Shown: positions 1 to 11,086, counted from the first letter of the stretch. The stretch: DNA of 64,000 nucleotides from Acanthosepion esculentum (GCA_964036315.1 OZ038478.1:145425065-145489064), one strand, 5' to 3'. The notes: a model not told the origin generated them from the letters alone. A program made the numbers and translations.

Positions 1-932
1 GCTGTCTCTTTGCAGTGAATTCGATCTTGTAATTACCAACACAATCTTCCAACAGCCAACTAGTTTCAAAATTACGGCGATATCCTAGATCAGGACACGA
101 CCATCACATTGACTACGCTGTTGTTCGTGGTCGTGATCGCCACGACATAAAATTCACGCGTTCACTAGCACTCGGTCAATGTTAGTCAGATCACAAAATT
201 GTTTGCTCACATACGTCAATGCATTTGAAGAAGCCTGTTAGAAATTGGGTAAAACCGCCAAAGGTAGTCATAACAAAGCTAAAAGACAGTGAGACATTAC
301 ACTCTTTCCTAACTTTTCATTTTTTGATATAGGAAATAAAGTTGAATCAGCATGGTCTGCCAAAACTCTGTAAAATTCAGCAACAAAATGTCTCGGCTAT
401 GTTCGGCGAAAACATCAAGACTGGTTTGATTCAAACGATCCTGAAATTAAATATCTCCTTAAAAATTCATAAATATCATCCGGTCTTGATGACAGACAAA
501 GCATGCCTATGAAAGAAACGGGCCTCGGAATCAGCCAAGGGAAAGTCTCAAGCAAAATTGAAGGAGATGGCGGAGAACTGGTCGACAGTAAAGGCTAAAT
601 CATTGTAGGAGGCTGCTGACAGATGTGACTTCAAATCATTCTACCAAAACTCGAAGGGTGCATTTGGTCCCATTTCCAGCGGCCTATCACCAATCTTTTC
701 TTCAGACAAAACTCTTTTAACAGAAAATAGCCTCATTACCAAACGCTGGGCAGAACACTTCTCCACGATCCTAAATCAGGATTTTTCTCAGAATCGGCAT
801 TACCAAAGACCCAGTGCGGTTTTTGATCCGGTAGAGGAACCGTGGATATGATCTTTTGTCTCCGACAGGCACAGGAGAAGGCATGAGAACAAGGATCTAT
901 TTGTTGTCTTTGTAGACTTCACAATTGCAACT
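1..932 (+). pseudogene. Non-LTR retrotransposon (LINE) ORF2 remnant: endonuclease end and RT start
   Basis: Translation in shifting frames gives the C-terminal part of an endonuclease/exonuclease/phosphatase domain of the craniofacial-development-protein-2-like LINE type (about 1-200: ITNTIFQQP, then DYAVVRGRDRHD). A linker follows at about 610-830 (KRWAEHFSTILNQDF), then the start of the reverse transcriptase at about 837-930 (RGTVDMIF, RQAQEK). The family uses EN to nick DNA and RT for target-primed copying. Many stops and frameshifts interrupt the reading frame, and RT stops abruptly near 932 before any catalytic motif, just where BEL/Pao sequence begins. The 5' end lies outside the window. 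The family-level call is firm; the clade (RTE-like) is inferred. Confidence 0.75.
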
Positions 933-1059
933 AGTTGAAACTAGCGTTTTACTAGGAAAGTAAGAACCACGTGAAATAATTTAACACGAAATAGATTTGT
1001 GTAAATTAATATCAAACGTGACGTCGCTTGAGGAAAGGGTATACACGCCAATCCCATTT

Positions 1060-1080
1060 TGGTGTTTACTACTAGGATTT
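1060..1080 (+). other. Candidate primer-binding site of the BEL/Pao element
   Basis: TGGTGTTTACTACTAGGATT lies about 85 bp before the gag start. Its reverse complement ends in CCA, as expected for a tRNA 3' end, and ATTTTGGTG is a usual context at the LTR/PBS junction of BEL elements. No matching 3' LTR end was found to confirm the boundary, so this is tentative. Confidence 0.3.
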
Positions 1081-1163
1081 GTATAGGTCAAGTTTCACCC
1101 ATCCTTTTTTTTATTTCCCTTGTTCTTCATTTTGTTTTGTGTAGATATCGTTCGCTCAGCAGG

Positions 1164-1960
1164 ATGAATGACTTTAAACAGATTAAGGGTGTTAGAGCCT
1201 TAATTTTTAATAGGGATGCCTTTAAGAGGAAAATAACTTCTGTCGTTGAATTAGTGTCAGCAGAAACATCCTTAAATAAGACTTGTTCTAAAAAACAAGA
1301 AAGCCTTATAAATAAATGGTTGACAGAGGTCCACGCAATTAACACAAAAATAAGTGAAGCTTGTGAAAAAGCCGATATTAATTTAGAAAAAAGTGGTATG
1401 TTGGAAGTCGGAGTGCGAGAGTTCGTTTACAACATATTTAAAAGGCTCACGGCACTGAAAATGAATATTACTAGTTCCACTACAGAATCCGTCCCAGTTC
1501 AAAATCCACAAGTGCCACTCACAACCTCGTGCGTTTCAGCCCCAAGGTTGCAGTGTGTTAAATTCAGTGGAATACAAGCCGGTAAATTTGAATTTTAAAA
1601 TTTCCTGGTTCAATTTGAAAACTGTGTGGATGCTGTACTCTCCAAAAAAGCCAAGCTGTTGCTTTTAAAAAGTTTTTTAACTGGCTATGCGTTTCAGTTA
1701 GGGTCTCATCTGTCGTTAGAAGATGAAAACGTTGAAGTGGCCATGAAATTTTTATATAATTGCTGGGCAGTACCCCTAAATATGACCCAGAGTTTGTCAA
1801 TATAAAAAGATTTTTGTCAGTAATTAAAGCTGACCTATCTGAATTAAAAACCTCGTATAATTTGGATTTTTTTGAAAAAAACACTCCATGCTATGAACTA
1901 ATCAGCCATATATATTTTTTCCAAATTACCTTCAAATCTTCAAAAAGAATTAATCCGGAA
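1164..1960 (+). pseudogene. BEL/Pao gag remnant
   Basis: The start is taken at the ATG of MNDFKQIKG because a Lys-rich N-terminus follows; the same frame is open further upstream. A helical, Lys/Glu-rich segment leads to LQCVKFSGIQAGKFEF, the usual P.F.G.....F entry to BEL gag. The frame stops at 1598, and the following region continues it in another frame (FENCVDAVLSKKAKLLLLKSFLTGYAF, the capsid-like K...L...L.G.A motif). A further frame covers 1760-1960. Gag would form the virus-like particle in the cytoplasm; here it is broken at least twice. Confidence 0.7.
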
Positions 1961-2164
1961 CGTTGACAGTAACTACAAAAAAATCAATCAGATTTTTGAT
2001 AGTTACAACGAGGTTATAAAAACCTTAATTAAACCGGGTTTAAAAAAAAATCTTAATTCCCACCAAGACAATTTCAAGTCGCTGGAAGGGAATTATACTA
2101 AGAACAAAAACGCAAAGAAAAATGTTCCAACATTTGAAAACTTTGCAATAAAATCTATCAAAAT

Positions 2165-2990
2165 TACTAGACATTGTAGATTTTGCAACATCAACGGGCA
2201 CACCATGAACAATGGCTCAAAATATTCCTCCCTTGAGTCGAGATGTTCTAGGTGTAGGGAGATGGGCTTGTACTCTTTTTGTACAAGTGCTAGTCATAGA
2301 ACGGAAGACTGCTATGGCAAAGAAAATAAATTATCTCGAAAATGTGCAAATTACAAATCCCGAGGCCAGGTTACCCCCCTTGTGATGAAGCAAATAAGAG
2401 TGGAAACAGTTCATCTATTTCCACGCACGTGTGTACCAACACTGGCACACAGGAGCAGCCTTATATTTTACCGATAGTGGCAATCACCGTTTCTAAAGGG
2501 AAACGTAAATACAAATTGAACTGCCTCTTTGATACAGGTAGTCAAAGGATGTATTTCTCTAAGCAAGTTATTGAAAAATTAGGGTGCTATAATCTTTCCT
2601 CACTCCAGTGGAATACGACGTAAAAACCTTTTTAGGTTTTAAGTTGTAGTGGGGATCGAAGTAAATAAGGGTAATTCCTTGCCCCTACCTGTTCTTATCG
2701 ATGATGAATTCGATATGAACATAAGATTCGATAACTTTAAATCTGGTAAGAATAATTTACTTAAATTAAATTACAAACTAGCTTTTTTGCACGGAAGAAA
2801 TGATATTAGGGTTCACAGTCTTTTAGGCATCGATGTAATTCAATTTATGAAGAACATCAAAATGGTGGATTGCATGAAGGGCTCTGCTTGGGAGTTTCCT
2901 ACAGGCATTTTTTATATGAAAATCAAAGTACCCCTAAAAAAGTACAGAGTAAAGATTTTCAACACATTTATCATGCCATAGTGTATAAAT
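2165..2990 (+). pseudogene. BEL/Pao zinc knuckles and aspartic protease remnant
   Basis: At 2173-2360 cysteine-rich segments (RHCRFCNINGH, SRCREMGLYSFC, SHRTEDC) represent the gag nucleocapsid region. At 2461-2625 the retropepsin start is in a second frame: LPIVAITVSKG then LNCLFDTGSQRMYFS, with the catalytic D-T-G intact. The C-terminal half follows at 2649-2990 (SLLGIDVIQFMKNIKM, GSAWEFPTGIF), matching the usual lower half of BEL proteases. Protease would mature the Gag-Pol polyprotein. Frameshifts near 2470 and 2625 prevent a continuous protein, although the active-site triplet survives. Confidence 0.75.
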
Positions 2991-3059
2991 ATTCTACATG
3001 CTCAGACACGAGAGTGAAATTTGTAATGAATCCTATAAAGACTCCTTTGCTGAAATTTT

Positions 3060-3560
3060 TGACGAAAGTCAAGTAGAAAGGAATTTAGAGAAAATGTTTG
3101 ATGTAGATTCGCTGGGTATATCTCCGGAAGACGAAGCTATTTGTGATTATGATAAAAATAAAATTATGGAATTTGAAAAATCTATTGAATTCAGAGATAA
3201 CGCTTATCACGTTTAACTCCCGTGGCATGAGGACAAAATAAAGTCTGTGCCTTCCAATCACAGAGTTGCTCTTTCAGTTTTGAACAGAGTAGTTAACAAG
3301 CTCGAGCAACAAAGATTACTCAATGACTATGTTGAGGTATTCCACCAGCAGGAGCGGGAAGGTATCATCGAACGTTTTGAGGTGGCACCTGAGGAACTGC
3401 AAAAACAGAAATCATTACCTGTAAAATTCAGATATGTTCCTACTGACCAGAACCCTGCCGACTGTCTCACAAGGGGAGTAACCTTTGAAAAGTTCCAACA
3501 GAATCTAATCCGGTGGACCTTAGGACCTGAATGGCTCAGCAAAAATCCCATAGAATGGCC
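3060..3560 (+). pseudogene. BEL/Pao pol: RT leader joined to RNase H tail (RT core missing)
   Basis: The first part is the pre-RT and RT entry (LEKMFDVDSLGI, NAYHV-LPWHED, SNHRVALSVLNR, QEREGIIE). Around 3390-3420 the frame runs straight into the extreme C-terminus of RNase H (LPVKFRYVPTDQNPADC, then LTRGV, GPEWLSKNPIEWP). Everything between, including the RT palm with its YxDD-type motif and the RNase H active site, is absent. The deletion junction keeps one open frame from 3247 to 3843, so it is a clean in-frame loss rather than random decay. The product could not have reverse transcriptase activity. Confidence 0.8.
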
Positions 3561-5135
3561 ATCAAGCGAACTTCAATGCCTAAGTTCAAAAAATAAATCC
3601 ATTCTACAGACTACGTCATTAAATTACACTGTAACTAACGTTGAACCTCAACCGGTGATACCCTTTGATAAATACCCGGATTTAAATAAATTGATTAATG
3701 TTACTACCAATATATTTAAAATCCGAAATAAACTAAAACATGTGGATCTTGATCCTAGTAGTTGTGCTAAAATTTACTTACTTAAGGTACAGAACTTGCT
3801 TACCTTCAATCTCCTCAAGTTAAAAAAGTACCTGAATTATTAAGAAATTTAAACTTATTCAGAGATGAAAGGGGGATAATCAGGACTAAGGGCAGAATAG
3901 GTAAAATGACTACTTATGTTTATGAAGTTATCAATCCTGTCTTATTGGCGAAGGATCATGATCTGACTGAACTCATTATTATGGAATATCACAAAACAAA
4001 ATCCGCCTTTCAGGGGTTTGGATACCCAGGGCGAGACAAGCCGTCAAAAAAGTAATTTCTAGGTGCGTCTTGTGCAAAAAAATTTGATATCCTTGCTTTC
4101 AAGTATCCTAAGGTTACCAATCTTCCTAAACACCGAGTAAATCTCGTTAAACCATTTTTACATACTGGGATTGACTATACCGGACATGTTTGGGTAAAGG
4201 GTGACGAAGGAGTTAGTAAAATGTACATGCTTATATTTACTTGCCTCAATATTAGAGCTGTACACATAGAGTTGGTTAAAGACATGAGCACCCACTCATT
4301 TGATCTGGCTCTGATTAGATTTACTAATATATATGGAATCCCATCTCATATTTACAGCGATAATGCCAGATCCTTTATAGCTGGTTGCAATCTTATAGAG
4401 GAAGTTTTTGCCTCCTCTGAATTCAATGAAAACTTCCATGTGTATATTAAGCACATCAGAATACCTCTATATGCTGCTTGGGTTGGCAGTACATGGGAAC
4501 GTATGATCAGGACTATTAAATCATGTTTGTATAAAACAATTGGGTGTTCCCGAATTAGATATTTTGATCTCCTTACTGTAATTTCGGATGTTCAGTGTGC
4601 TAAAAAAACGAAGACCTCTAACTTATAGATGTTCTTCGGATTCAGACCTCGAAGTAATAACTGTTTTCTTCGTCCTAACGCTAATTTGGGACTTGTACTG
4701 AAATTGAATGATCCGGATGTTTGGAAATCTGACCCGCCTTCAATATTAAATGTGGTAAAATCCATTGAAGCTCGTGATTCTATGTTGACTAGATTCCGAA
4801 AGCTTTGGTATCAATATTATCTGTTGAGCTTGAGGGAACAGTGTAAAGATTTGCACGAGGTCAATTTCCCCAATCGAATCAATATTGATGGTGTGGTTCT
4901 TGTTAAGAATCCTGCCAAGTCTAGACCAGTTTGGCTGCTGGGAAGAGTTTTGAAGTTAATTGTCGGGGACGACAAAAAGATTCATTCTGTAAAAGTCAAG
5001 AGAGGTGACGGGTCTGTTCAGGTCCATTCTATCAAACTACTGTATCCTCTAGAACTATCATTAACCCATGCCCACCATCCTAAAATCATTCCGTATTCGA
5101 AGGGAGTGTGTGATATGAAAATCGATGTTGCATAA
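3560..5135 (+). pseudogene. BEL/Pao integrase and C-terminal domain remnant
   Basis: After the RNase H tail comes the integrase zinc-binding region in broken frames (about 3840-4060: DERGIIRTKGRIGK, LLAKDHDLTELII). The catalytic core follows: GIDYTGHVW at about 4170, SDNARSFI at about 4360 and AAWVGSTWERMIRTIK at about 4475-4520, which carry the D, D and E of the DDE triad. The BEL-type C-terminal domain (DUF5641-like) is 4629-5135, including GRVLKLIVGDDKKIHSVKVK and VHSIKLLYPLE. Integrase inserts the cDNA into the chromosome. Stops after 3843 and at 4626 split it into at least three pieces. Confidence 0.8.
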
Positions 5136-5858
5136 TCAAAGGTCTCTAATGATGTACCAGATACTAAGGGTGCATCTTTTGCAATAAAACAACGTCCTAA
5201 AAGGACTAAAAATTTAAAAGGTAGTAAAAACTCTCACAATAATCCCTATGTATACTATTAAATTCAGTTCTATTTAAAACGTATAGTCTTCACATACCTT
5301 AGCTTATAGGGTACATGTTGCTGAACAAAGAAAACAAAGTGTTAATGATATTGTACCATATGATTGAAAGGATGAAATTTCTATAGTCCTATTAGTACAC
5401 CAAAATGAGGATTTCTTTACATATAAAAAGAAAAATCAACTTTTCAGTGAACTTTTCATCTTTAGCTATTTTTGCCTTAAAAAACAAAACAACCTGCAAC
5501 TGTGGGAAAAATTATGTTGCAATGATTTCATATTGCAATTTTGTTTTGGAGGAGAATATTGAAATTATTACGGAGTCGCTAAATGGTTGACCTGTGATTG
5601 GATGAAAAACAACCAATCACAGGCTACCTTTTTAGATCTTCACCAAACTCCCATGAGAGCTATTTTTACGAACTCTCGTCCTCTTTTGCTTGTGGGACCC
5701 TCAGAGACAACACGTCCCCGTCTTCACTCTCCGTCATCTAAACACCATGACACGTGTGAGGATTTGCACAGCAACTGAAGCTCAGAAGTCAAGGCTCTAT
5801 TTCTTCAACCCAGCCAAAACGACACAGGAAATGTAAAACCGTTAAAAGGACGCATCTT
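5136..5858 (+). other. Non-coding tail after BEL integrase; possible 3' UTR/LTR remnant
   Basis: No coding similarity is seen. The stretch contains a TGTTGCTGAACAAAG segment near 5314 that could begin an LTR, a CCAAT inverted repeat at 5591-5623, and a relatively GC-rich block (5680-5830). I found no matching sequence before 1060, so an LTR cannot be proven. Confidence 0.3.
5591..5623. repeat. Perfect inverted repeat carrying two opposed CCAAT boxes
   Basis: CCTGTGATTGG (5591-5601) and CCAATCACAGG (5613-5623) are perfect reverse complements separated by 11 bp. The arms carry ATTGG and CCAAT. The sequence shows the symmetry directly; a promoter role (NF-Y type) is inference. Confidence 0.6.
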
Positions 5859-5879
5859 TCAGATAAGTTCCGCACACCC

Positions 5880-6420
5880 CACTGTTAGCAAGAAACTTTC
5901 CTCTCTTTTCCTACAATACAAGTATTTTTCAAACAATTCCATCTGTGTTTGGGTTTTTTTTCTTCTTGCCGGTGTCACAATATTTTCGTTACCAGATATA
6001 ATTGGGAAAATCCCAATACAGGAGAGCGCATTGAGAACACCAGCTTTCACATGAAAGAAACTGAAGAGAACCAGTTTGTCAGAATGATTGAATGAAATCA
6101 AATAATTGCCGTGTAATACCGTATCCCTGAAGCTTACATAGAATGCCGGCATGCTAAACCCTATATTAGAGGTATCTAGATCCACACCACGAGCTTCGCA
6201 GTTATTATCAAGTGCTTCGTATAAAAATTCAGTTATGGCCTTAAGTACATCAGCGCTAGACCGTTCAAAGCGGAAACTATATGGTTTGTCAGAGGGAAAT
6301 TCGTGGGACGTCAGTTGCTTAACCACTTCGGCATTGATTAAAGCCTCGAAGACTTTGCCGAAGACTGATATGACAGTAGTTGGATACGTCAGAAGGGTCT
6401 CCAGAGATCTTAAAAACAGG
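5880..6420 (-). pseudogene. Jockey/CR1-type LINE reverse transcriptase fragment, antisense
   Basis: Read on the minus strand from about 6420, SVFGKVFEALINAEVVKQL is the entry to a non-LTR RT palm. KPYSFRFERSSADVLKAITE follows, matching the usual QYGFR..RST.D.L motif, then CEARGVDLDTSN, the position of motif A (normally ALDISKAFD). The aspartate of VDLD is present, but the downstream KAFDRVWH part is lost and the rest to about 5880 is only weakly similar. No YxDD motif is present. The fragment has one long open frame (5859-6326) but lacks the rest of ORF2, so it is an isolated relic. Confidence 0.65.
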
Positions 6421-6429
6421 AAAAACAGA

Positions 6430-7020
6430 TGAATTCCAACAGAATGGAAAGCTAATAGTCAGCGAGACAATAGTTATATAGATTGGAGAGAACCGGAGCC
6501 AGCTCAGGAGTACATTTCTTTAGGACTACTGCTGGTATCATGTCACCACCACTTGCATTATGAGAGTCTAATTTAGAGATGATGTCGACGCGGTTAGGCT
6601 CATCTCTCTCAAAAGAGCGTCAGTTCTAGGGGGAAAATCAGGTGTATGTACTCCGAACTAGTCGAGTGTTGATTTGGATAAGAATTTCCGAGCAAATCAT
6701 CCAGCCTTATCAGCTGAGGAAGTTAGAACTTCGAATTGATTGAATAGAGTAAATCAGTAAGTATTACCTTTGCTTCCTTGAGGAGGCGCTTGTACTCATT
6801 ACGAGACAAAGAGATCTCTGTCGCAATCAGACATGTCACTCCGGTACAAACGGAATAAGTAATTCCTATGGGCTATAGCAGCTGAGCAAGCACCTGAGAA
6901 CTAAGGAGATGAGCAAGATTTAACTTTGTATTTTCTGTCTGCACGTTGATAACATAAAGACTCGCGGCCGGACGATTGCATTTGGCATGAAACAGCCTCT
7001 CGCCTCTGAGTGTTGGCTTC
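6430..7020. other. No gene seen
   Basis: Unremarkable non-coding sequence with short frames only. No motif was recognised. Confidence 0.5.
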
Positions 7021-7025
7021 AATGT

Positions 7026-7045
7026 TCACACACAGACACACACAG

Positions 7046-7115
<70 letters not shown>
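7026..7115. repeat. (CA)n followed by (TA)n microsatellite
   Basis: About 70 bp of CA, interrupted by GACA, run directly into about 20 bp of TA. Confidence 0.95.
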
Positions 7116-8600
7116 GATTATATCCTTTCATAATCATAATTTCTAATGTATAATCTTTTGTGTTTCTCTCTAATTACAAAATGACCTGTGTAATTTTACC
7201 GCTAGTAACACTATATAGCTAACTTTCTTTTTATATTTGTTTTAGCAATCATAATGATCACGAAATCCTTCTTGGAAATGTTGCAATAAACAGAGATCCA
7301 CGTTACAAGAACGTGAGCTATATTTTTCAGGAAAAAGTAACTGCATGGGGGAATGAATAATATCAGATTTCTGAAGGCCTTGTTTTCCCTTTACTTTCAT
7401 CAATGTGTGCTCGAGTGTTTTGCCAAGGTTAAATAAATAAAAGATTATTAATAGCAAGATGGTACACCATCAGGTGACTCGACGTTAAAGGAAAGGGAAT
7501 CTTAGTAAAAATAACGAAATAAAAAGCGATAAAATAGATATTAATTATTTACCAGCGAATGACAGGAGAGAGCAAATGCTATATCATTGGCTTGGTTTAA
7601 ATAGGAAAGCATAAAATTATAATAAATGACGTTAACAAATATTTTAAACTATTTTCCTTATGTTAACCAGTTTTAATAAAGATAGCAAAGTTCTTGAGAA
7701 ATGTTCTCAAATGAAAAATCAATGTTTTCTTTCTGAAAGATTTGCTAGTTAACACTGGTAAATTAATAATACAGAATCTGCTGATAATTCTGAGACAATG
7801 AAAAACGTTCTGCTTAGAATATTTCATCGAAACAAAATAAATCTAATTAATTAAAATAATTAATAATACATAAATAACTAAAAACGGAATATTTTTCACT
7901 TAAATCCGGAGACCAATCCTGATCATTACCCTCCATAGTATACAGGCCCACACCCTTATTCTTACTGGGTTTTACTTATTTAATATGAAACGTCGGATAT
8001 GGGAGACCTGTGAGGATTCAAGATTATGCTGGTCCGTTTCCAAGGAAGAATATGTTGTGCAAAGTCTTCCAATAGGAAGATGTGAAAACCATAGTCAATG
8101 GTGGTTATATCGAACAGGCCATAAAAAAAACATCGTCTGAAATAGATTTTTCACTGATCTTAGAGCCGAATATTAACTCTGGTAAGATATACTCAGTAAC
8201 TGAAATCATTAAACAAGTCATAAACCTTATTACTTTTATAAAACGCTTTAGTTGGTGTAATTTGTGGGAAAGATTGAGAAACGCCCCAGCCAAAACGTAG
8301 TGATATAGTACGAATGAGGATTACCAATCCAAATATCCTGTGGATTACGGCGATATCTATTTTTAAAAGGATATCATTAGCATTTACAGAATGGCAAAGA
8401 ACTGTACCAAATAACGGAAACCACATCTATTGAGTGTTTTCAATAAGCCCACCAACTAAAATTGATAGCACATTTAACACGAAAGGAGAATGACGAAAAT
8501 CGAGATTTTACATCACTTCAAACAAATGCTAAGAAGGAAGACCACATCTATAGTGAAAGAACGATAACAGCTAGTGAACTCGATAAACGTATTTTCCTGA
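7116..8600. other. AT-rich stretch, no gene seen
   Basis: Contains only short frames with no recognisable motif. A TAATTAATTAAAATAATTAAT cluster lies near 7845-7870. Confidence 0.5.
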
Positions 8601-8604
8601 GAAA

Positions 8605-8990
8605 ACTTTGTTGACTGATTTGATTTTACGTCTTATCAACCTTTTGCAGGTTATTTAAAACCAGGACATATTTTAAGATTGTAAGACCTTTTTTGAGATA
8701 ATAATGATTTATTTATACGAGTCCTAATAATTAACTAATAGCTAAGGGGAAAGACGGACTCATACGTTTCTCAAGGATATTTGCGCGTAAGTGAATATGA
8801 GAGAACCCTACTGGAATTAGAACACTGCTCTCTGATTTACAATTCTGAACTGTTATCCATTACACCACCTGCTCATCCAAGCTTAAAGTACCTTGTATTA
8901 CCATGCAGCCACCCATATAGGTACTGGCCAGGTTCGACGTTGCTTACCTTCGGTGATCGTACGATATATTTCAACGTGATATATGTAAGC
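8605..8990 (-). mobile_element. SINE with 5S-like head, tRNA-like segment and conserved core
   Basis: Read on the minus strand the order is a 5S rRNA-like head (about 8985-8890), then a tRNA-like segment (GTGTAATGGATAACAG at the A-box position and GTTCTAATTCC at the B-box position, about 8870-8800). The body ends in a core whose plus-strand form is CTTATCAACCTTTTGCAGG (about 8632). Related copies lie at 14940, 24995, 31265 and partly 34740, all on the minus strand. The core resembles the conserved central domain described for Ceph-SINEs, but I could not align it. The copy is degenerate. Confidence 0.7.
8890..8985 (-). pseudogene. 5S rRNA-derived segment (SINE head)
   Basis: On the minus strand, GATCACCGAAGGTAAGCAAC, then GTCGAACCTGGCCAGTACC, then ATGGGTGGCTGC follow the order and spacing of eukaryotic 5S rRNA (GATCACCGAAGTTAAGCAAC, GGTTAGTACTTGGATGGGTGACC). 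An ACGTTGAA-like 5' portion is also present. It has several substitutions and is fused to SINE sequence, so it is a retroposed derivative and not a working 5S gene. Confidence 0.75.
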
Positions 8991-9610
8991 CAACCCGTTC
9001 GAAGAGAAAGATTTTATAAATTCCCATCGATGCCAGTAGTGTATATTCACTGAATTAATGTTGAATGTTTCCTTACAATTACACGGTTGATGTTACTATT
9101 ACCGTAGAAATGCTAATGTAATAAAAAATTGGGGGAGGGGACACAAAAATCTACGAAGATTTTCAAACTTGGCAAATAAGAAAAAATAGAAGAGAAATCC
9201 GCAGAATCAGTGAAGGGATCGTTTGGGCCAATTCTGTCTGCAATGCGCGCCTGGATTTGCCTGAACAACATGCGTAAAATATGTGTTAAACTATGCGGAA
9301 TGTGCGCTTAGCCAACCGTCTTTTAATTATTGTTCGGAGGGAAATGTACACTTTGTTATTGATACTTGATGTGGGGAAACTACACATGTCTGAAATACAA
9401 CAGAGAGAGTTAAAACATCTTTTTCATGTCGAAAATGTCCTTCTAGAACGAAAGCCATTGTATGCTGAATGAACTTGTTGACGAAACATAGCCTAACGTT
9501 TTTGTTCTGAGATTCAATCACACACGTTGATTCGATTTGTTTGCTTCAATGATAAATAAATGCACAAAACATGTTTCAAAATTTAAAAAATATATATTAA
9601 ACTAACCGCT
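8991..9610. other. No gene seen
   Basis: AT-rich, with short frames and no recognisable motif. Confidence 0.5.
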
Positions 9611-9614
9611 TTTG

Positions 9615-9830
9615 AATATCTTCTATGTGCCCGGCCTTTTCAGGAGGTTGGCAATCATGGTTCTCCACAACTTCCTGTACTTTTGTAGGTCTTAGTAGGG
9701 TTTATATTTTTTCTCTCTTAATCCCTGTTCTGCCAACTATTTACGTTATGTTAGGTAAGTTATTCGGTAATTTTCTTTATTTTTAATTTCTAATTTTCTG
9801 TATCTGTCTATATTTCTGAGGTATTCTGTA
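9615..9830 (-). pseudogene. 3'-terminal fragment of RTE-like LINE ORF2, antisense
   Basis: The minus strand encodes LAEQGLREKKYKPY, then RKLWRTMIANLLKRPGT and a stop, the characteristic last residues of this ORF2 family. The same tail occurs at 39150-39250 (+), 50785-51250, 53200-53560 and 54600-55000 (all -). Only the last roughly 70 codons are kept, as expected for 5'-truncated LINE insertions. Confidence 0.65.
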
Positions 9831-10060
9831 CACTATTTACATTATTCGGACTATTATCCTCATCTTTGTCGACATATTTATTACAACGTTTCAGCCTTCT
9901 TCAGCTAGTTGGCATGTTGAACTGAACTCTTTATTTCACTCACTGGGGTACACTGTTCTAGTTCCACATGTTTAATGGATGTCATCAGTTATCTCCTGTT
10001 AATTCCCCTCTCCAAGTTCTCCACTGCCTTAACTGGGTATTGCACTCACACTCTTTGGCT
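9829..10060. repeat. Half of a putative inverted-repeat element (shared with 40041-40262)
   Basis: 9829-9893 (CTCATCTTTGTCGACATATT, ACAACGTTTC) is an inverted copy of about 40180-40262. 9893-10058 (GTTGAACTGAACTCTTTATT, TAATGGATGTCATCAGTTAT, CAAGTTCTCCACTGCCTTAA) is a direct copy of 40041-40172. The simplest reading is a small non-autonomous element with ends B'-A-B, of which this copy keeps the left end and middle. Confidence 0.55.
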
Positions 10061-11067
10061 CCTGTCACTGGATCTAACTAACGCCTTTATCCACTGTGCC
10101 ATGTGTATGAATTTCTGGGTATAATAAACCGATCTTCAGCCACAATTTTTTACCATTGCTCATATTGCAATTTTTGCTGTTATCAATTCATGTTTTTACC
10201 AGAGCTCTGAATGCAATTTTTGTTGTTATTATTGCTTTTCCCTGACACTCCTTATTACTGGTTCCCATATTGTATTCGTTTCTATGCTTGGTCGGCCCAG
10301 GAGATTGTTGCGGCCTAGCATATGTGCCGATTCCTTAAATTTCTCAGTTGAATACATGGTAGATGATACTCAGCTTTTATGCATATACAAGTTTGTGTGG
10401 ACATAATTACTAGGGGCGGTGATATATTTGCTTTATGTTGTAGGTTTTGTTTCAAGTTACATTTTGGAATACCGTTTGATTTAAGAAATGGTAGGATATC
10501 ATATGTATTAATGTCATAAAAGGTTTTACTGTTGGTTGTTTGGTTGGTTTTGTTCGTCGGCATATTATCACTATGTGTTATTTAATGCTGAAATCTAAAT
10601 AACGTGAACGCAATTGCATGCTTTCAACTGCAGATAAAATGTATTGCTTTTCTTGTATTTTCGCTGTTTTATATATAAAAATGTATCGTTTTCTTTTATT
10701 TTTACTATTAAAATATTTTCATACTTTCAAATAGTTTTTGTTTGGGGGGAATCACTATTTACCGATAGCTTGGATCCAAACAGACGTTACCATTCCGAGC
10801 CAGGGTGGAGCTGGGAACAACAGCAACTAATAGGTTGTTCCAGGCTCCTCACAACCTACAATCTACCGACCAGAGGCTTTACTGATGGATATAGCACACT
10901 GGCATTTAAAGCGTTAATTAATCGTATTCATTTCGCTGTAACTTTTCAATATCTTTTTGTGCAAAAGATTTTTTTACCGTCAAGAACCACAACAATTTCC
11001 TTCCATATTGTATTCTTCAAAAATAGCTGTATAAGGATTCCTATCATTTGATAGTTTTGCTAGCGCC
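10061..11067. other. No gene seen
   Basis: AT-rich non-coding DNA. A 135-residue open frame (10644-11051) has no recognisable motif and a composition typical of chance frames. Confidence 0.5.
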
Positions 11068-11086
11068 CACACACACACACGTGTGT

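Larger units (their letters stand above)
1040..5250 (+). mobile_element. BEL/Pao LTR retrotransposon, internally deleted and degenerate
   Basis: Gag, zinc knuckles, aspartic protease, RT leader, RNase H tail, integrase and the BEL C-terminal domain appear in the expected order on one strand, but in several frames with stops. The catalytic cores of RT and RNase H are absent, which makes the element about 1.5-2 kb shorter than a full BEL/Pao element. I could not pair two LTRs: the left side is truncated against the LINE ending near 932, and the right boundary is placed only where pol-like coding stops. The element cannot be autonomous. The family assignment rests on the NPADCLTRG tail and on the integrase plus C-terminal domain. 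Confidence 0.85.

Noticed and set aside
1..932. Host craniofacial-development-protein-2-like gene
   Set aside because: The similarity is to the LINE-derived endonuclease and continues into LINE RT with many stops, so it is a retrotransposon relic.
8890..8985. Possible working 5S rRNA gene
   Set aside because: Many substitutions, fusion to SINE sequence and no terminator run in place; the second copy shows the same composite structure.
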